64,000 nucleotides of DNA from Strongylocentrotus droebachiensis. Its lineage: Eukaryota > Echinodermata > Echinoidea > Camarodonta > Strongylocentrotidae. Shown here piece after piece: positions 1 to 13,170 of this stretch. A model generated the notes under the pieces. The model had not been told where the DNA came from. It did not search any database and saw nothing but the letters and a program-made list of their open reading frames with translations. Both the position numbers and the translations under genes were made by a program. The stretch lies in the NCBI GenBank assembly GCA_035222895.1, contig JAVYIG010006572.1, positions 1-64,000 of the forward strand, read 5' to 3'. Each line of letters opens with the position of its first letter. Positions within the stretch are counted from its first letter, which is position 1.

Positions 1-115
1 GTTAGCAATTAAGTATGAAGATTTTAGCACAAAACATGAAGAGGGCCTTGTTATAATGTCTTTGATCTCTGTTACACCGTGATGCAGGAAATCCAAACCT
101 CGCCCAAGAATTCGC

Positions 116-142
116 GGGGGGGGGGGGGGGGGGGGGGGGGGG
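116..142. repeat. Poly-G run
   Basis: Uninterrupted run of 27 G. Similar runs recur at 18775, 31005, 31565, 31605 and 32205 and as poly-C at 12915 and 28770. Run lengths in assemblies of such tracts are often unreliable. Confidence 0.9.
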
Positions 143-156
143 CAGGATCTTAAATT

Positions 157-300
157 TTTCAATTCAATTCAATTCAATTTATTTCTGTTTCCAACAAAAC
201 ATTACAAATCAATTGTAAACATAAAAGTACCTGTATGCTCTTTGCCCACATAAAGCTTTTTATTCTGAAATTAGAGACCTTACACTATACAGAGCTATAT
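157..300 (-). repeat. LINE/SINE 3'-tail-like sequence with TTCAA repeats
   Basis: Starts with four units of CAATT/TTCAA followed by AT-rich sequence. It is in the opposite orientation to the AATTCAATTCAATTCAAT tail at 37870-37900. A short direct repeat at the 3' end is usual for LINE-mobilised elements. The family is not identified. Confidence 0.35.
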
Positions 301-857
301 GAGGAGAGATTGATTGGAAAGGAACCTATTTCTTCAGTCCTGCACCCTCATTTAGAGTCTAACCTCATACTGGAAGGAACTTCCACCCCCTTCCCATAAA
401 ATCATGGGGTCTAGAGCCCCCCAATCATCCCTTGACGAACTTAAAATAGACAAATTAGGAGGTGCAGAGGTAGGGATGAGGCAGGAAATCAGTCGAGTAC
501 TATCTCTATTTTTGTCCCTAACACAATTTCAAGAGAAAAAAAGAGGGAGGGGGATTATTCATTTGACTTTAATGGAGAATAATCAGTAATCATTTATGAT
601 TATGATATTTGTTTGCATCCTTGCATGTGTTTTGTTTATTTTGTTGAGAGGCTGTTATATATAAAGGAGGAGTCACAAAAGAGAAAATGAGTTGTATATC
701 TTCGTCTGTACACCTGTGCAACAGAAGTGCCTTCTCTCTCCAGATGCGATATTTTTGCGGAAGAAGAAAACAAATATTCTGTAAAATTGTCACCTTCGTT
801 TTCATTCACACCATGTGTGTGTGGGCCATCCTACATGTCCGGTATCGATTGCTCTAA

Positions 858-1262
858 AGAGGAAGAAGTGAGATCCTACTCTTACCGGGTCATATGCATT
901 TCTATCTGCATCTGTGATTTACAGTTCAAGCTAGGTATAATCTCTAGCTTATTTTCATAGACTTCCTGCCGTTTTATGAAAGAAACTCCAGCCAGAAACT
1001 AACATGGTTAGGCCTTGTGATCAATAATTTATATTTCTTTAACTACAATTACCCTTTAAGAGGAGGCACTAAGATCCTTCTCTTACCGGGTTATATACAT
1101 TTCTATCTACATCTGATATTTAAAGTTCAAGCTAGGTCTAATCTCTAGCTTATTTTTATAGACTTTCTGCCGTTTTATGAAATAGACTCTAGCTAGAAAG
1201 AAACTGACTTGGTTATAGGCCTTGTGACAAATAATTTGTATTTCTTTAACTACAATTGCCCT
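858..1262. repeat. Direct tandem duplication, about 200 bp x 2
   Basis: Copies at about 858-1058 and 1059-1262 share TCTTACCGGGT, GTTCAAGCTAGGT, CTGCCGTTTTATGAAA and TTTCTTTAACTACAATT in the same order. They have diverged moderately by substitutions and small indels. No coding content is seen. Confidence 0.8.
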
Positions 1263-2009
1263 GGACCAAATATCTGACAGATAAAAAGTATATCCATTGC
1301 TCAATCTGAAGGATAATGACAAACCCTTCATCTGCAAGAGGATTTTTGTTCTTCTTCAGTCCCATGTACTCTAATTTGAGTGCTGTTTGAGGCTACCGAA
1401 TGTGCACCCTCTTGCACTTTAGGTGTATTTCCATCGTCTTGCATACATGTGGCTAAGATTGTGTCTGAACATTTAAGCCATGACTTCCTTCCCGCCACTC
1501 GCTTGTCATCGCCCCTGCATGTCACAGATGGTTTCTTGTCATCCGTCGTCCGTGGTGCTGGATGGGATTGGACTAGCTCCTTGCAGGGCCTGTTATTATT
1601 AGCCCAAGTGTTCAGAATAGCCCACTAATTCTAATTACTACTAGCTTGAGAACATTTTCAGTGAATTTAGAAGAAAATAGTTGGCCCTGTCACATTCACG
1701 CCTTTGATAGTAGATTTAGGTAGTGTTGAATAATGCATTAATAGTACTATTTGCCCAATTTGCAAGCTAATTAATCAGGCAGTAGAGATCAATGCTCAAA
1801 ATACACTGTGGTGACGGGTCATTCGCCCTCGTGAGCCCCCGTGAGAAGGCTCACAGGTCTTTTTTTGTGGAAGAGCCCCCGTAGACAAAATATTAATTTG
1901 AGCCCTGGTAGAGACGCAGTCAACTATACATGTTTAGAGACAGAAGGGCTGTAACCTTGTGTTTAAATTACATGAGATAATGCCCTTCTGCAACTGAGCA
2001 GATGGTATG

Positions 2010-2099
2010 CAACCTATTAACACATTGACTATAGAACCAAGTAGCTCCTGTATATATAAAGCCTATGGGAATGATAGAATTCAGTAGTTAATGGGTTAA
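2010..2099 (+). repeat. Dispersed ~90-bp repeat (copy 1)
   Basis: Related in inverted orientation to 26440-26519. Both carry an AACC(C/T)ATT end, a GAACC core and a TTCAGTAGTTAATGGGTT-like end. The ends are roughly complementary, suggesting a small MITE-like element. Divergence is high. Confidence 0.4.
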
Positions 2100-2626
2100 C
2101 TTAATTTCCTCACGCAAGCAGGCATCGCTCATTTTGGACTAGTGTGCTAACAAGATAGGAACTTCAAACGTAGACAGTTTCTCCCAAGATATTTGTTATA
2201 TTTCAAGTGTAGATTGCTTTAAAAATGCCCTCAAAACTCATTTGTTCAAAGTGGCTTTCCAGTAGATTTAAATTTGCTTTCACATTGTTGTTTTTCTCCA
2301 CCATTACGCCTCAAACACATTAGTGATTGGAGGTGGTGCATTACAAATACCGGTACTCTATATTATTATTATTATTATTAAGAATCCCTAATCATTCTCA
2401 AACTCGAGCTCGTCCGGCCTAATGGGGATGTGCTAGAGCTCTTCGCTTTAAGCCGGCTCGTGTTTCTCGTTATCTGAAATAGCTGGATGGTGGATATATG
2501 GATAGACGTAAAGCAGGAAGGAGTGGAAGACATGATGGCAGCAGGGCTATTTCTGTCTTGATCGAGATCCCCCTTCTTGTGCATGTATCCAGGGCAGTCT
2601 AAAGTCATTCTGTGTGCTGAGAAGGG

Positions 2627-2835
2627 TTAAAGGTATAGACCAGTTCTGGTCATGCGATTGCATTGTGAAAGAAACGTTGTGGAATCGACCTGAAAAGGTT
2701 GATCATCTAGTATCATCTAGTAAGTATTGGTGTGTACTGCAAGGTTCTGGAATCATCAAAATCATAAGAAATCTGGCCCAGTCTCGGTAAAGTTACAAGC
2801 ACTGTACACAGAAATATGTATATGGGACTACGCGA
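2627..2835 (+). repeat. Dispersed repeat with TTAAAG end (copy 1)
   Basis: This sequence, including CTGGTCATGCGATTGCATT, GAATCGACC, TTGATCATCTAG and TAAAGTTACAA, reappears as its reverse complement at 46530-46738 inside an intron of the EGF gene. This establishes a dispersed family. No open frame of note. Confidence 0.65.
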
Positions 2836-4500
2836 TATGCAGTCCGCGGATAGATATAATAATTTACTAAAGATATCAATTAGTAGGCGGTTTCCTGGCA
2901 AAATTTGTATCATCACGTATTAGTCAAAACATATTCTTTCACATGATTGGTAATGAGAGCTTCCATTTCATTTTTTGAGAGGGGGGAGTTTCCAAAACTG
3001 GTATATACCTTTAAGGTCTGGAAAGCTCAAAATAGCTCCGGGAAAATTGATGCAATGCATTGCCCCCAAGGAAATCTCACTTTTTGAGAAAGAAAAATTC
3101 AAGAGAGACAGCTCCTGGAGAACAATATTGTTAATTTCATATCCGCTTGAGTTTGGGCAAACATTGTAATGTACGACATGCTGCCAATACTAATTCTATG
3201 AATTATTCCTTTAAAGAGATTTCAACCTTACCAGCTCGTTCTTATATTCAAAGCAAATCTTGTTGGGAAACAAATCTTTTTAAGCCAGACAATTTTAGAA
3301 AGTTGAGATGATCATGAAATAGAAAGGATTCTTGGATTGGCAATTCATTCATACGCCTGTGTATCACATAAGGCAAATGTCAATTAGTTTTGCACACAAA
3401 ATGACTGCAAATTAATTCATCTGCAGTATTTTCTCTTTAGATTGGGAGAACAACCAATGTTCTAAATAAGGATAATAGTGAAACATCATGTTATCCTAAT
3501 TATATCCTAAGGACACAAGCATAAACATACTTCAATAAAAATGAGAAATTAACATTATTTCATGTACTACATTTTGAAATGCTTACCAGATGGAAACACT
3601 CATCAGGATACATTAATGTTGGGACATGAGTAAATAGACTGGATATCCGTACAGTGTGCCTTATTCTCATTGTCCTTGAATGAACCTAGCCGCTCATGAT
3701 ATATCTATATCACCTGTTTTAACCTATACAGCCCATTAATGTTGGCTAACTTCAGCCTTGTTTGGTTGATTATCTTCTAAAGGCTCCTTATAACCTTGTT
3801 AAGGACATGAAGAGCCAATATATTGCCATCAATGTTCATCTATTGATGTGGTGTTTACAGCCAAGCAACTTAAACACTGAATGCAGGACTAACCGAGCAC
3901 AAAATCGTTCATTTGTGCTTGATTCATCTACTTGAGATGTTAAGTCATTTTGTTGTTTTGTGCACATATGTAGCAAAATCAGAAAAGAAAACTGTTGGGA
4001 TTAATTATAGAGTTTTGTTGAGGGTTAAAGCTTAGAATTCAGCAGCTAGCGTGGGATAATGATGACTCCTTGAATGTGTCCTATAACCGGAGGATGGTTC
4101 AGTTATCTTGAAGTGGTATAGAAGATGAAAGACTAATGGGTTGATGAGGATGAAAGGCTTTGGTATGAGGAAAGGAAATGTAAGATTGGTAGGTATGTCC
4201 TCTCAGTCGGCTGCCGACACGAGATGGTTTCACACTCTCCGATATCTTCAAGGGAATTTTTTTTTTTTACATTCCTTTGCAGGGGAATGTCCCATGAAAA
4301 GAATTGACCTCTGAATTAATGCCAAATTCATATTTCATATATGACTAGAAAGATTTTAAGAATTTAGACCAAATTTTGATACAACTCTGAAATTTTGGAA
4401 TTCCAGTACCTTATGTCACACAGTTTTCCCTATTTATACAATATATTCAACAATTTAAAATACATTTAGAAAGTTTCCTCGACAAGGCAATGAAATAACA

Positions 4501-4698
4501 AGGGCCCTGATTGGTCGAAATCAATTGCAATTCATCTCTAATCATTTGTCCTTATTAACTACTACATATTCATAGATAGTTTCTTCATTCATCCCATTAA
4601 TTGTAACTCTCTTTATGCTCAGAGTTGTGATTGATCTTAATCTCAAGTTAAGTTGCCATTGATTTTGATCAATCACAACTTTTGAAGACGGCGGCCAA
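4501..4698. repeat. Degenerate MITE related to 10504-10634
   Basis: Begins GGGCCCTGATTGGTCGAAAT and ends with an inverted AATCACAACTTTTGAAGACG...GGCC. Both ends resemble the terminal inverted repeats of the clearer element at 10504-10634, but the left end has lost about 20 bp. An old, decayed copy is the simplest reading. Confidence 0.4.
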
Positions 4699-4719
4699 TT
4701 ACTCAATGCATCATCTATA

Positions 4720-5098
4720 GGCCTGTCTTCATTAGCTCGAGATTGCCAAATATCCCGCTATTTCAACAATCCTGATCGCAAATTATCCAGTTAATTTGTG
4801 TCTTCATCAGCCTGGAGTTGCAATTAGCGGGATATTTGGTCGGGATTGTCATCCCAAGATATCTTGGGATAGTTTGCAAAATATCCAGCTATTTGTCCGG
4901 TGCGCCTTCACCAGACCGAAGACTTGCACTATGCGCGAACGCTTAGCAAAATATTTCGAGCTAATTTCTCAAGGTCGAGTTTCAAGTTTCTAGGTCAAAT
5001 CTCTACCTGATAAAGAGGCGATTTGTAACTTTGGGATTATTTCCCAAATCAGAAATAGCAGACTATTTGGGCAATCTCAAGCTGATGAAGACATACCT
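4720..5098 (+). mobile_element. MITE family A, copy 1
   Basis: Non-autonomous element with terminal inverted repeats: left GGCCTGTCTTCATTAGCTCG, right (reverse complement) GGTATGTCTTCATCAGCTTG. Other copies lie at 20199-20558 and 39511-39823. The inside repeats the motif AATATCCCGCTATTTG in alternating orientation, so a single strand could fold into several nested hairpins. A 65-codon open frame inside is a by-product of the repeat. I could not settle the target-site duplication. Confidence 0.8.
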
Positions 5099-5333
5099 TC
5101 TAAGAAGTTTAGAGGATGACAGAATGCGTCAGTGTGAAGTAGCCTTGCGTGGATGATAGATGGAGGAAATGATAAGATGAGAAGGTGAAGAACACTGGTA
5201 CGAACGAACGGCATCATTGAGTTTTGAATGAAAAAGAGACGCATCCTGATTGAAAAGTATGCATGTCATGTAGGGCTAAAGATGTAATGTGGTAGAGCCG
5301 ATGATGGGAGGTACAGCTTGTTGGGATGTGCCT

Positions 5334-5706
5334 TGTGAGAGGAGGGGTATGGAGGTAGAGGATTGGGAGGAGGAGGAGGAGCAGTGAGGGGAGGATTGGG
5401 ATAAGGGGGGGGGGAGGAGGGAGGGAGAGAGGGGGAGGGAGGGGAAGAGGAAAGTAAGAGGAGATGGAGGAGGGGATGAGGAGGGGGATGAGGAGGGAAG
5501 GGGGAAGAGGGGAAGGGGGAGGAGGAGGGGAGGAAAGGAGGAGAGGAGGGGAGGAAAGGAGGAGAGGAGGAAAGTAAGAGAGAATAGGAAAATAGGGAGG
5601 AGTAGGTGGGTGGAGGAAAGAGGGGAGGCGGAAAGTAAGAGGAAGAGGAGGAAGAAGAGCAGGGATGGAAAAGTGGCATCAGGGGGGGGGGGGGGGAGAG
5701 AAGTAG
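5334..5706. repeat. Purine (GGA/GGGA) tract
   Basis: About 370 bp of almost pure purine on the plus strand (GGAGGAGG, GGGGAGGAAAGGAGGAGAGG), ending in a 14-G run. The two overlapping minus-strand open frames here encode only Pro/Ser/Leu low-complexity sequence and are not genes. Confidence 0.9.
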
Positions 5707-6934
5707 AATCAGATGTAGCAATAACAGAAAAGAAAACTTGCAAATACATATTTTTTAGTATTGAAAATATATTGGAAGAGGGAAACTAGCAGGAGTAAAA
5801 TTGTCTTTCTACATTGTATGAAAATGATTTACTAGTACACATTCATCAAATACACATTCATTGTACTTATGATACTTTGCAGCCAAGAAAAAGGTCATTA
5901 GTATGCCAAATCCTTGGATACTTGTACCAGGCCAAACCTCTGCCAATTTCTGCATTTCAGATGATTTTCCCCTCTTCCTCCTCAAATCGGTTTTCCGCCT
6001 GCTTTTGTCATTTTCGAATCCATGTCTTTAATGAAACTGCGAAAGGTCAAACAGAGCGATAATTGATATTGCCTGGGAAACACATGTTTTTCATGTTTTG
6101 TTTGACTGCACCTCAGTGAGTCAAAGCAGACCATTGGATGAGAGAAAGTGAGTGAGAGTGTGAGAGAGCGAGCGAGAAAGAGAGATTGGAATACATCACA
6201 AGGCAAGCTGAGATGTTTTCCATTAAAAATCACCATTGTCTTTGGATTTGTGCTTTCTTTTATTCTTCGACTCTGATGAAGATGAAAGAAAGATCATTTG
6301 TAAAGTACTACGTTTATCATTAAATCATTACAAAAAACTCAGAAACTTTATTTTCAGAAAATGGACACAGAACAAATGAATTGTGACAACTTCTTTGTTA
6401 TTAATTATGAGCAAGTAGGTAATATTTTCAATCACGTTGTTCTATTTCAACTTGTGATTGCTTTAAACATGTATGAAAGTTGCATCAAAGTCAATTTGCT
6501 TATCACTTAGAATATGATTTAATCTTAAACAAAATATATGTAACTATTGTGTCATATAAGTCTTGAGCAGACCTACACAAGTCTAAGGTTTGCCTGGCAC
6601 GTTAAATAAATATCGGTTTGTGAAGTATGATTTTCTTTAGGTACACGGTCCAATTATATCTTAATAAATCATTATTATCAGTTCGGTGGGAAACTGTCAC
6701 AATTCATAATTAACAGCTCTGTGAAATATGATTTTTGTTTTGGTACACATACAGTGATAGGATATTGACTTAATTATTAATTATGAGTTCTGTAGAGTTG
6801 CGGTAATGATTTCTTTCTGTACATATTCCAAGGATATTGACATGATTATGAGCTCTGTAAAGGAATGATTCCTGTATGTTCGCAGTCCGAGGATATTGAG
6901 ATAATTCATAATTAGTAGTTCTCCAAAAAGGATG

Positions 6935-6970
6935 ATATTCTTAGAGAGAGAGAGAGAGATCGAGAGAGGA
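6935..6970. repeat. GA microsatellite
   Basis: Short (GA)n run interrupted by TC, in AT-rich noncoding DNA. Confidence 0.8.
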
Positions 6971-7126
6971 AGCTACGTGCTAGCGAGGAGAAAGTGGCTG
7001 AACATGTCTGCGGCAAGGACAAAAATTAAACGAGTCTAATTTCATTACCCGATGCGGAATACAACTGCGATTGGCGATATTGTTCTGCTATATGGAATGC
7101 ATATCAGAGTCGTCAATTAGCACTTT

Positions 7127-7560
7127 AATTAAGTTATGGCGTCGTCAGAGAACCTACGAGGGGGTCGGTCTCAAACGTTTTGCAAGGATTTGAAGCGTGA
7201 TCTCGATGGCAGGGCAGGGAGAGGGATTTGATAGATTCGTTTCAGTTTGTAGTTTTTTTGTGTGTGTGCATCTGGTGTGGAGGAGCCAGGAATAGTCTTA
7301 AAGGGAATTTCCAGTGCGGTTGCTTAGAGAGAATTCATGGAGTTCAATTAAGTTATGGCGTCGTCAGAGAACCTACGAGGGGGTCGGTCTCAAACGTTTT
7401 GCAAGGATTTGAAGCGTGATCTCGATGGCAGGGCAGGGAGAGGGATTTAATAGATTTGTTTCAGTTTGTAGTTTTTTTGTGTGTGTGCATCTGGTGTGGA
7501 GGAGCCAGGAATAGTCTTAAAGGGAATTTCCAGTGCGGTTGCTTAGAGAGAATTCATGGA
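7127..7560. repeat. Near-identical 219-bp tandem duplication
   Basis: Copies at 7127-7341 and 7346-7560 have a period of 219. In the aligned text I see only two base changes (GATTTGATAGATTCG versus GATTTAATAGATTTG). The match ends at GAATTCATGGA. High identity points to a recent duplication or an assembly artefact. The open frames over it are not convincingly coding. Confidence 0.9.
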
Positions 7561-10503
7561 AATCAGGGGGAAAATTTGGGGTATAATGGATAGACATGGT
7601 ACAATAGCATCTGGTGAGAGCCTAAATGGCAATACAAAATATTTAAAAATTCAGGCTCTTTGGGGACTAACCTTTGAAAGGGAGGGGGACAAAGTCACAA
7701 AATGGACACAAAAATACAATTGGACGTTACATTTTGGTGGATGTGTACTTGAGGTATGCCAAGTGGGATTTTAAAAGAGGGAGGGGTACATGCTTATTGA
7801 TTTTGTCTCCTACATCTTACCACTATTGAGAGTGTGTAAATGTTCAATTGCTAAACCTTTCCCTCCCCTGTTTTTATCATGAGATGGATGGAGAGCAATG
7901 TTACAGACACATGGATGTTAGCAATTATTCAATCAAGAACGTGAAGTTGCTTCTTGTAATTTCTTTTTACTTGAAAGATACATTTACCAAAAAATAACCT
8001 TTTTCTTGAATAATTATGTCCTTGCTAACGGTGTTTCCTTTTTGGCAAGCTATTATCTTCTCTTCATTTACATGGATGGAGAGAAATTGGAGATAGATAA
8101 TAAAATAATTTGAAACAGATAATAATAGGTCTGAGGGGGTATGTCATTGCATGGACTCAATAATCATGACAGAATCATGCTGTTTACTTTCAGTTTTTTT
8201 TCAATTCCGTTTGTGATTGCCAATGATTTCACATTTCCTTTCCATGTCTACGTGATATGAAGCACATTTTTTTGGTAATAATCTCTGGTCGTCTTTGTTT
8301 GTGGACATTACTCAGTGATGACACAATGTGGAAGGGGTATAACTAACTGTGTCATCTGACTCTTTCCCCTTCCCTTCCCCCTTCTTACCATAATTACAAC
8401 AACATTAGGATAATCATAGGGGAGATTAGAAATATATTAAATGAGGCTCTCATATAATATTTGTAGCAAATGTAGAGAGGCTTCTGTCCTGTTTAAGACT
8501 TTATAATTGGTTTTAATTTGCATCAGATGAGCAGCTAAAAGTCTGATATCTTGTCATATACAAAGTCAATAGTTGTCCATCTTCCTTTGTATACAGCCAG
8601 CCGAAAGCTTCTTTTTCAAAACATGCATCAAAATTTTGAAATTAATCAAATTGAAAGTAAACATTTGTTCATCCTCTACATGCAAGCTGGAGCTTTATTT
8701 CAGAAAAAAATGTTTCAAAATAGTCATTAAAAAAACCCACAAAAATTCAATTTAAATAGAAAAAACACACCTTCAAATTATCTAGAGCTTATTTCAGAAC
8801 ATGCAGCAAAAAGCTGTACAACTTGTTCAACCTCCTTCAGCTGATGCTTTCCAAAACATCAGACGATTAAACTCTTGTGAGCAACAAACTTCAGTCAGTG
8901 TCCATCAAAGTTCTGAAGCACAGAAAGGCCCTTTTTGTATTCCAACCTGCCCGAGTATGACCTGAATGTGAGGTCAAGTGGAAGAAATGTGAAGTAAACA
9001 CACTTTCTGAATGACCTCAAGTGGTTGGAATACATCACTTGCCTGGTGCCAGAAAGGCATTAACTATATATTAAAGCATATTGGTTAATGCCTTGTAGCT
9101 CTTAGCAGACCAGTCATGATGGTTATAGAGGAGTAGGTAAGATAGATCTTTGTTTAGGCTGGCTCCACTTGAGCTTGATAAACCTGGGTCCAGAAAGTTT
9201 CTGATGGGAGAGATTGAATGTGGATCTGATGTCAGACATTCCATCTGAGAGGCAGAAAGGAGTTAAGTCAAATAATGCAATAATGAGTAAATGCCCTTCT
9301 GACTACAGTAGTATTTAGAAGGAAAAAAGGCATATACAACTAGGTTCATGACATATTGGCATTGTAGTAGAGTTGGCCTATCCTATGCAGGGAAATAAAT
9401 TAATATTTATTTTTTGGGGGCTACTTTTCAAGCTTGCCTGCATAAAAATAACACTCTAAAATTTGCTTTGCATTGAACTCTATGCAAATTTACTGGGGCT
9501 CTTTTGGGCATTTCGGGGGCAAATTCGCCCTGAGCCCCCGTGTATTTTTTTCACTGCGTGTGATAGGGGAAGGAGATTGGGTTTTGGAGCATAAATGCCT
9601 GTCTGGCAAGAGTGTTACAGTAGAGATGGATGTATCTTTTGTGTGATGTGTCTGGTGCATAGTGCATATATTACAAAAGACCATCCCATGTGAATGTGCT
9701 GAAAAATCTTCCAGTACAACTGCAATGATTCATTTGGTCTACATGAAGTCATATCATATTTCTTTTCCCTCACCTCAATTTTCCACAATTTGGCAATTCG
9801 AAAGTCAAACCACTTTCTCGCTAAATCACATCTTACTGTCAAATCTGCTCTAGAGACCTATTACTTAACGCCTTCTAGCGCTGCAACAGTCCAATTTTAT
9901 TTAGGATCAAGGCTAGACCAAGATCATGTAGCAAGACCTAGACCTAATTAGGAACTTGTACCCACCAGGGTTCAACCCAAGGATCAAGTAAATAGGTCTA
10001 CAGGTACAGGGTCACCTAGGCTGAAGGAACATCTATATACAGGGTTCCAAACATCGAACAAGGTCATGGACAATTAGTCTCTGACTTACTCAATGAAAGG
10101 GAATATCAGAGCAATTACCTGCAAAGTGTTTTATTTCCTGAGTGTAACTTTATCATCACATTCTTGGAATATGATCAACCAGAAAAAAAAGAAATGTAGG
10201 TCACTTGCATTTGTGTTACTGGTGATTGTATTTACGTAATTTGAGAGTTTGTTTAAATGTTTGGCGTTACAGTTTTCTGTTAGACTGCAAATCATTCCAA
10301 TATTACGCAGAAGAGTTTGATTTTGCAAGTTGATTTTGTCATTCAGTAAGTGTAAGCTCGACTAGGAGGCTATGTTATAATTCACTGAGATACTTGTACG
10401 TGCTTCAAATGAATTAGACCGATATTATCCAGACTTTGTACAAAATCTCACCTTCTCCTGAGAGAAAAAAAAGCTTTCCCCCTACATATCATCTTAGAGA
10501 GCT

Positions 10504-10634
10504 GGGCCCAGTCTTACAAAGAGTTGGGATTGATCCAAATCAATTGCAAGCCCTCCAATCAATCGCAAGTTTGAATTATCCTATCTCTTATGTACGTAGT
10601 TGTGATTGATATCAACTCTTTGTAAGGCGGGGGC
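10504..10634. mobile_element. MITE family B (about 130 bp)
   Basis: Terminal inverted repeats of about 30 bp: left GGGCCCAGTCTTACAAAGAG, right (reverse complement) GGGCCCCCGCCTTACAAAGAG. Each is followed by an inverted ATTGAT/ATCAAT segment. No coding capacity. A degenerate relative is at 4501-4698. Confidence 0.8.
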
Positions 10635-11010
10635 CCTGGACATGTATTAACTCTACATAAGTGCTATTAGTTCTCTCTCCTGGGACTACATACCCATAGC
10701 ATGCATAAATGTTTATCATTCCTTGTATGCGCTGACAAAGATAACATACTAGATTAAGAAACAAGAGGAAAGATGCATGAAAAGGACATTCACCAGCCTC
10801 CACACTTTACAGAAATCTCTTTCAAAGAGCTAAATCCTGTGATGTAAGACATGTGTTATATCTGAATGAGATATCAAGATAGTCTGGTCATCTGGGAGGT
10901 CAGTGAAGAGCTAAAAATAGAACAAGGAACACAGGGTCTATCTGTGTCCACTTGGTCTGGTGTTTCTCTTGAAGCCATCAAAATATCTCTACTAATGGAT
11001 GGAGAAATGG

Positions 11011-11217
11011 AGGGGGATGTTTGGATAGTGGAAGAGAAATTTGTTGGTGGATGGATTGATGGATAGAAGATAGGAAAATTGGATGATTGAAAGATGGATA
11101 TCTCTTCCAATTGATTAAGAAGGAATGGAGGAGGGGGGTGTTTGGAAGTGGAAAAGAAATTTGTAGGTGGACAGATTGATGGATAGATGGTAGGAACATT
11201 AGATAATTGTTTGATGG
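11011..11217. repeat. Diverged tandem duplication, ~120-bp period
   Basis: AAGAAATTTGT(A/T)GGTGGA and GATTGATGGATAGA blocks occur in the same order in two copies beginning near 11011 and 11131. The overlapping open frames on both strands follow the repeat and are not taken as genes. Confidence 0.7.
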
Positions 11218-12141
11218 AGGGGGTAGATTTTGAAGTCATTTATAAACAACATTTTCATACAATTATATGCTGAGCAAACATTATTCTCATAAGACATCTC
11301 TTAATTTCCAATGTACTTTCAAAGGACAAATAAAACAATACCACAAAGGCATTTAGAAAAAAAAATTGTTATCCAGCAATTCTCTAGATCAAATCAACAT
11401 TGCCAAATTGGCAAAATCATCCTCATATCATAAATATGAAGGCAAAGGTCTCAGATAAATTTGAAGGTCACTTCGCTTTAAGGAAGTATAATAATAGAGG
11501 ACCGACTCGATGATTGAAATTTTGTGCTCATAATGGCATTCAATTTCCTATTGTACAGATAGCAGTAATTACAGCTATCATTCACAATGCTTTATTTTAG
11601 TTCTTTCTTCCTAAACTGCTGAGTAATATTATTGTGTCGCCCGGTAGCCAAATAATACCAGAGATAATTACAACATAAGGTTTGTTGCATAGATATTAGT
11701 TGTTGTGTATCATAAAGTGCCTCTGTTACTAGTTGAAATAAAAATGCTGATAGATTAAATAATTTTCATCTAGCCTTACTGCAATTTATTGTATCAATAA
11801 TTCCTTTAAATAACAAGTACCAATCAAAGTGATCATTTTGAAGATTAAATATTTTTGTCTATTAAACCCCTTTTGCTGCTTATAAGCATCGGCTTGCATG
11901 TAAAGCCCTCTTTGTTGTATAAACTTATCAAGTATGAGTGAATTCATCCTTCAAAGAACTCCAATTATTTATTTTGAATAGAATGCAACAGAAATGACAT
12001 TTCTCAACATTAAGTACTTATTTTTAGTGGTGTAACCATACCCCATGTTTATGTAAAGTGCTGTGAAACAACAGTTATAGTTTGTAAGAGCGCTATAGAA
12101 ATGACTTTATTGTATTGTTTTTTTAATTTTTATTGTATACA

Positions 12142-12250
12142 CTTTCAAATACAAGATTCAAGATTCAAGATTTTATTGTCCATATAAAATACAGAAATTT
12201 GTTTTCCATTGGTGTAACATGTAATATGTAAAACATAAGACAACAACATG
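12142..12250 (-). repeat. LINE-tail-like sequence (AAGATTC repeats)
   Basis: CAAGATTCAAGATTCAAGATTTTATTGTCC is followed by AT-rich sequence. In reverse complement this reads as an AT-rich 3' end closing with GAATCTT repeats, typical of LINE/SINE tails. Family unknown. Confidence 0.35.
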
Positions 12251-12847
12251 GTGTCGTGTGCTGAAAGCCAAGTTTGCTATACCCTTCATGAATGTCAAAG
12301 TCGTTTCTTTTGAATGGGATGGATATGAAGGACATCTGGATATGTGGGACCTCCCAAATCACATCTTCTTGAGATGTTCCTGTCATTCCATCTTCCCTAT
12401 CATCTCCTCAACATTCCACCGGATAAAGAGGCTCTGCCCAATGATAGGATGAGGGGTACCCGCTTTCACGGGTATATGGAACCGTTCACCAAGCACCAAC
12501 ACCCTGTCCAAAGGAGAAACATTGGTGTGAAGGAAAATTTCAGATAAAGAAAAACATTCATAACACGGGCATGCACATGAGATATGATTAATGTAACATA
12601 AATTTGATTAAAAATTAGGTTCAATTTGTCATATAAAGGTCTTTAAATGTAAACTCAAAAGTGCATGCTTCTCTCAAAACTTTCTTTTAATGAGCGTGGC
12701 ACAAACATGTTTTGCTATAGGCCTTCCACTGTTTTTTTATATGAATTGTCACTGTGTGACATTTGCAAATGTGAATAGTTTAATTAGTTATTGTATATCT
12801 GTTGAGGAATTTTATGAAAAGCTGTATTGTTTTCTGAATCTGTACGT

Positions 12848-13170
12848 GGCTCAAACAGTGGCAGATGAGGGGCCACAACTGGCTTATGCCCCCTCCCAGA
12901 AAAAACAACAAAAATGCCCCCCCCCCCCCCCATAATTGTTGTAATTTCTCAGAATTGTGCACCTCTCCATTCATGATATCCTGAATCTGCCCTAACTGAA
13001 CAGTATCTTAAACAGTGGCAGATCAGGGGCCACAATTGGCCCATGCCCCCTCCCCCTCCCAACTGTAACCCTGATGGCATTCACGTACCAGAAGTATATA
13101 CCAAAAAAAGATGCCCCATAATTTAGTATTTCCTCTAAAATGTGCCTCTACATTTACTTCATTTTCAAAA
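12848..13170. repeat. Tandem duplication with poly-C, ~160-bp period
   Basis: Two copies share AAACAGTGGCAGAT(G/C)AGGGGCCACAA, a C-rich run, a TTCTC(A/T)..TGTGC..CTC block and CTTGAA/CTGAATCTGCC. The CAGTGGC(A/G)GATC(C)AGGGG-type end also appears near 32240 and 31030, so the unit may be a dispersed element. Confidence 0.6.

Noticed and set aside
1803-1910. GAGCCCCCGTG motif shared with 9480-9560
   Set aside because: Only short blocks match; too little to define an element.
5266-5749. Two overlapping minus-strand open frames of 151 and 157 codons
   Set aside because: Pro/Ser/Leu-only translations of a purine tract; no start context, splice sites or domain.
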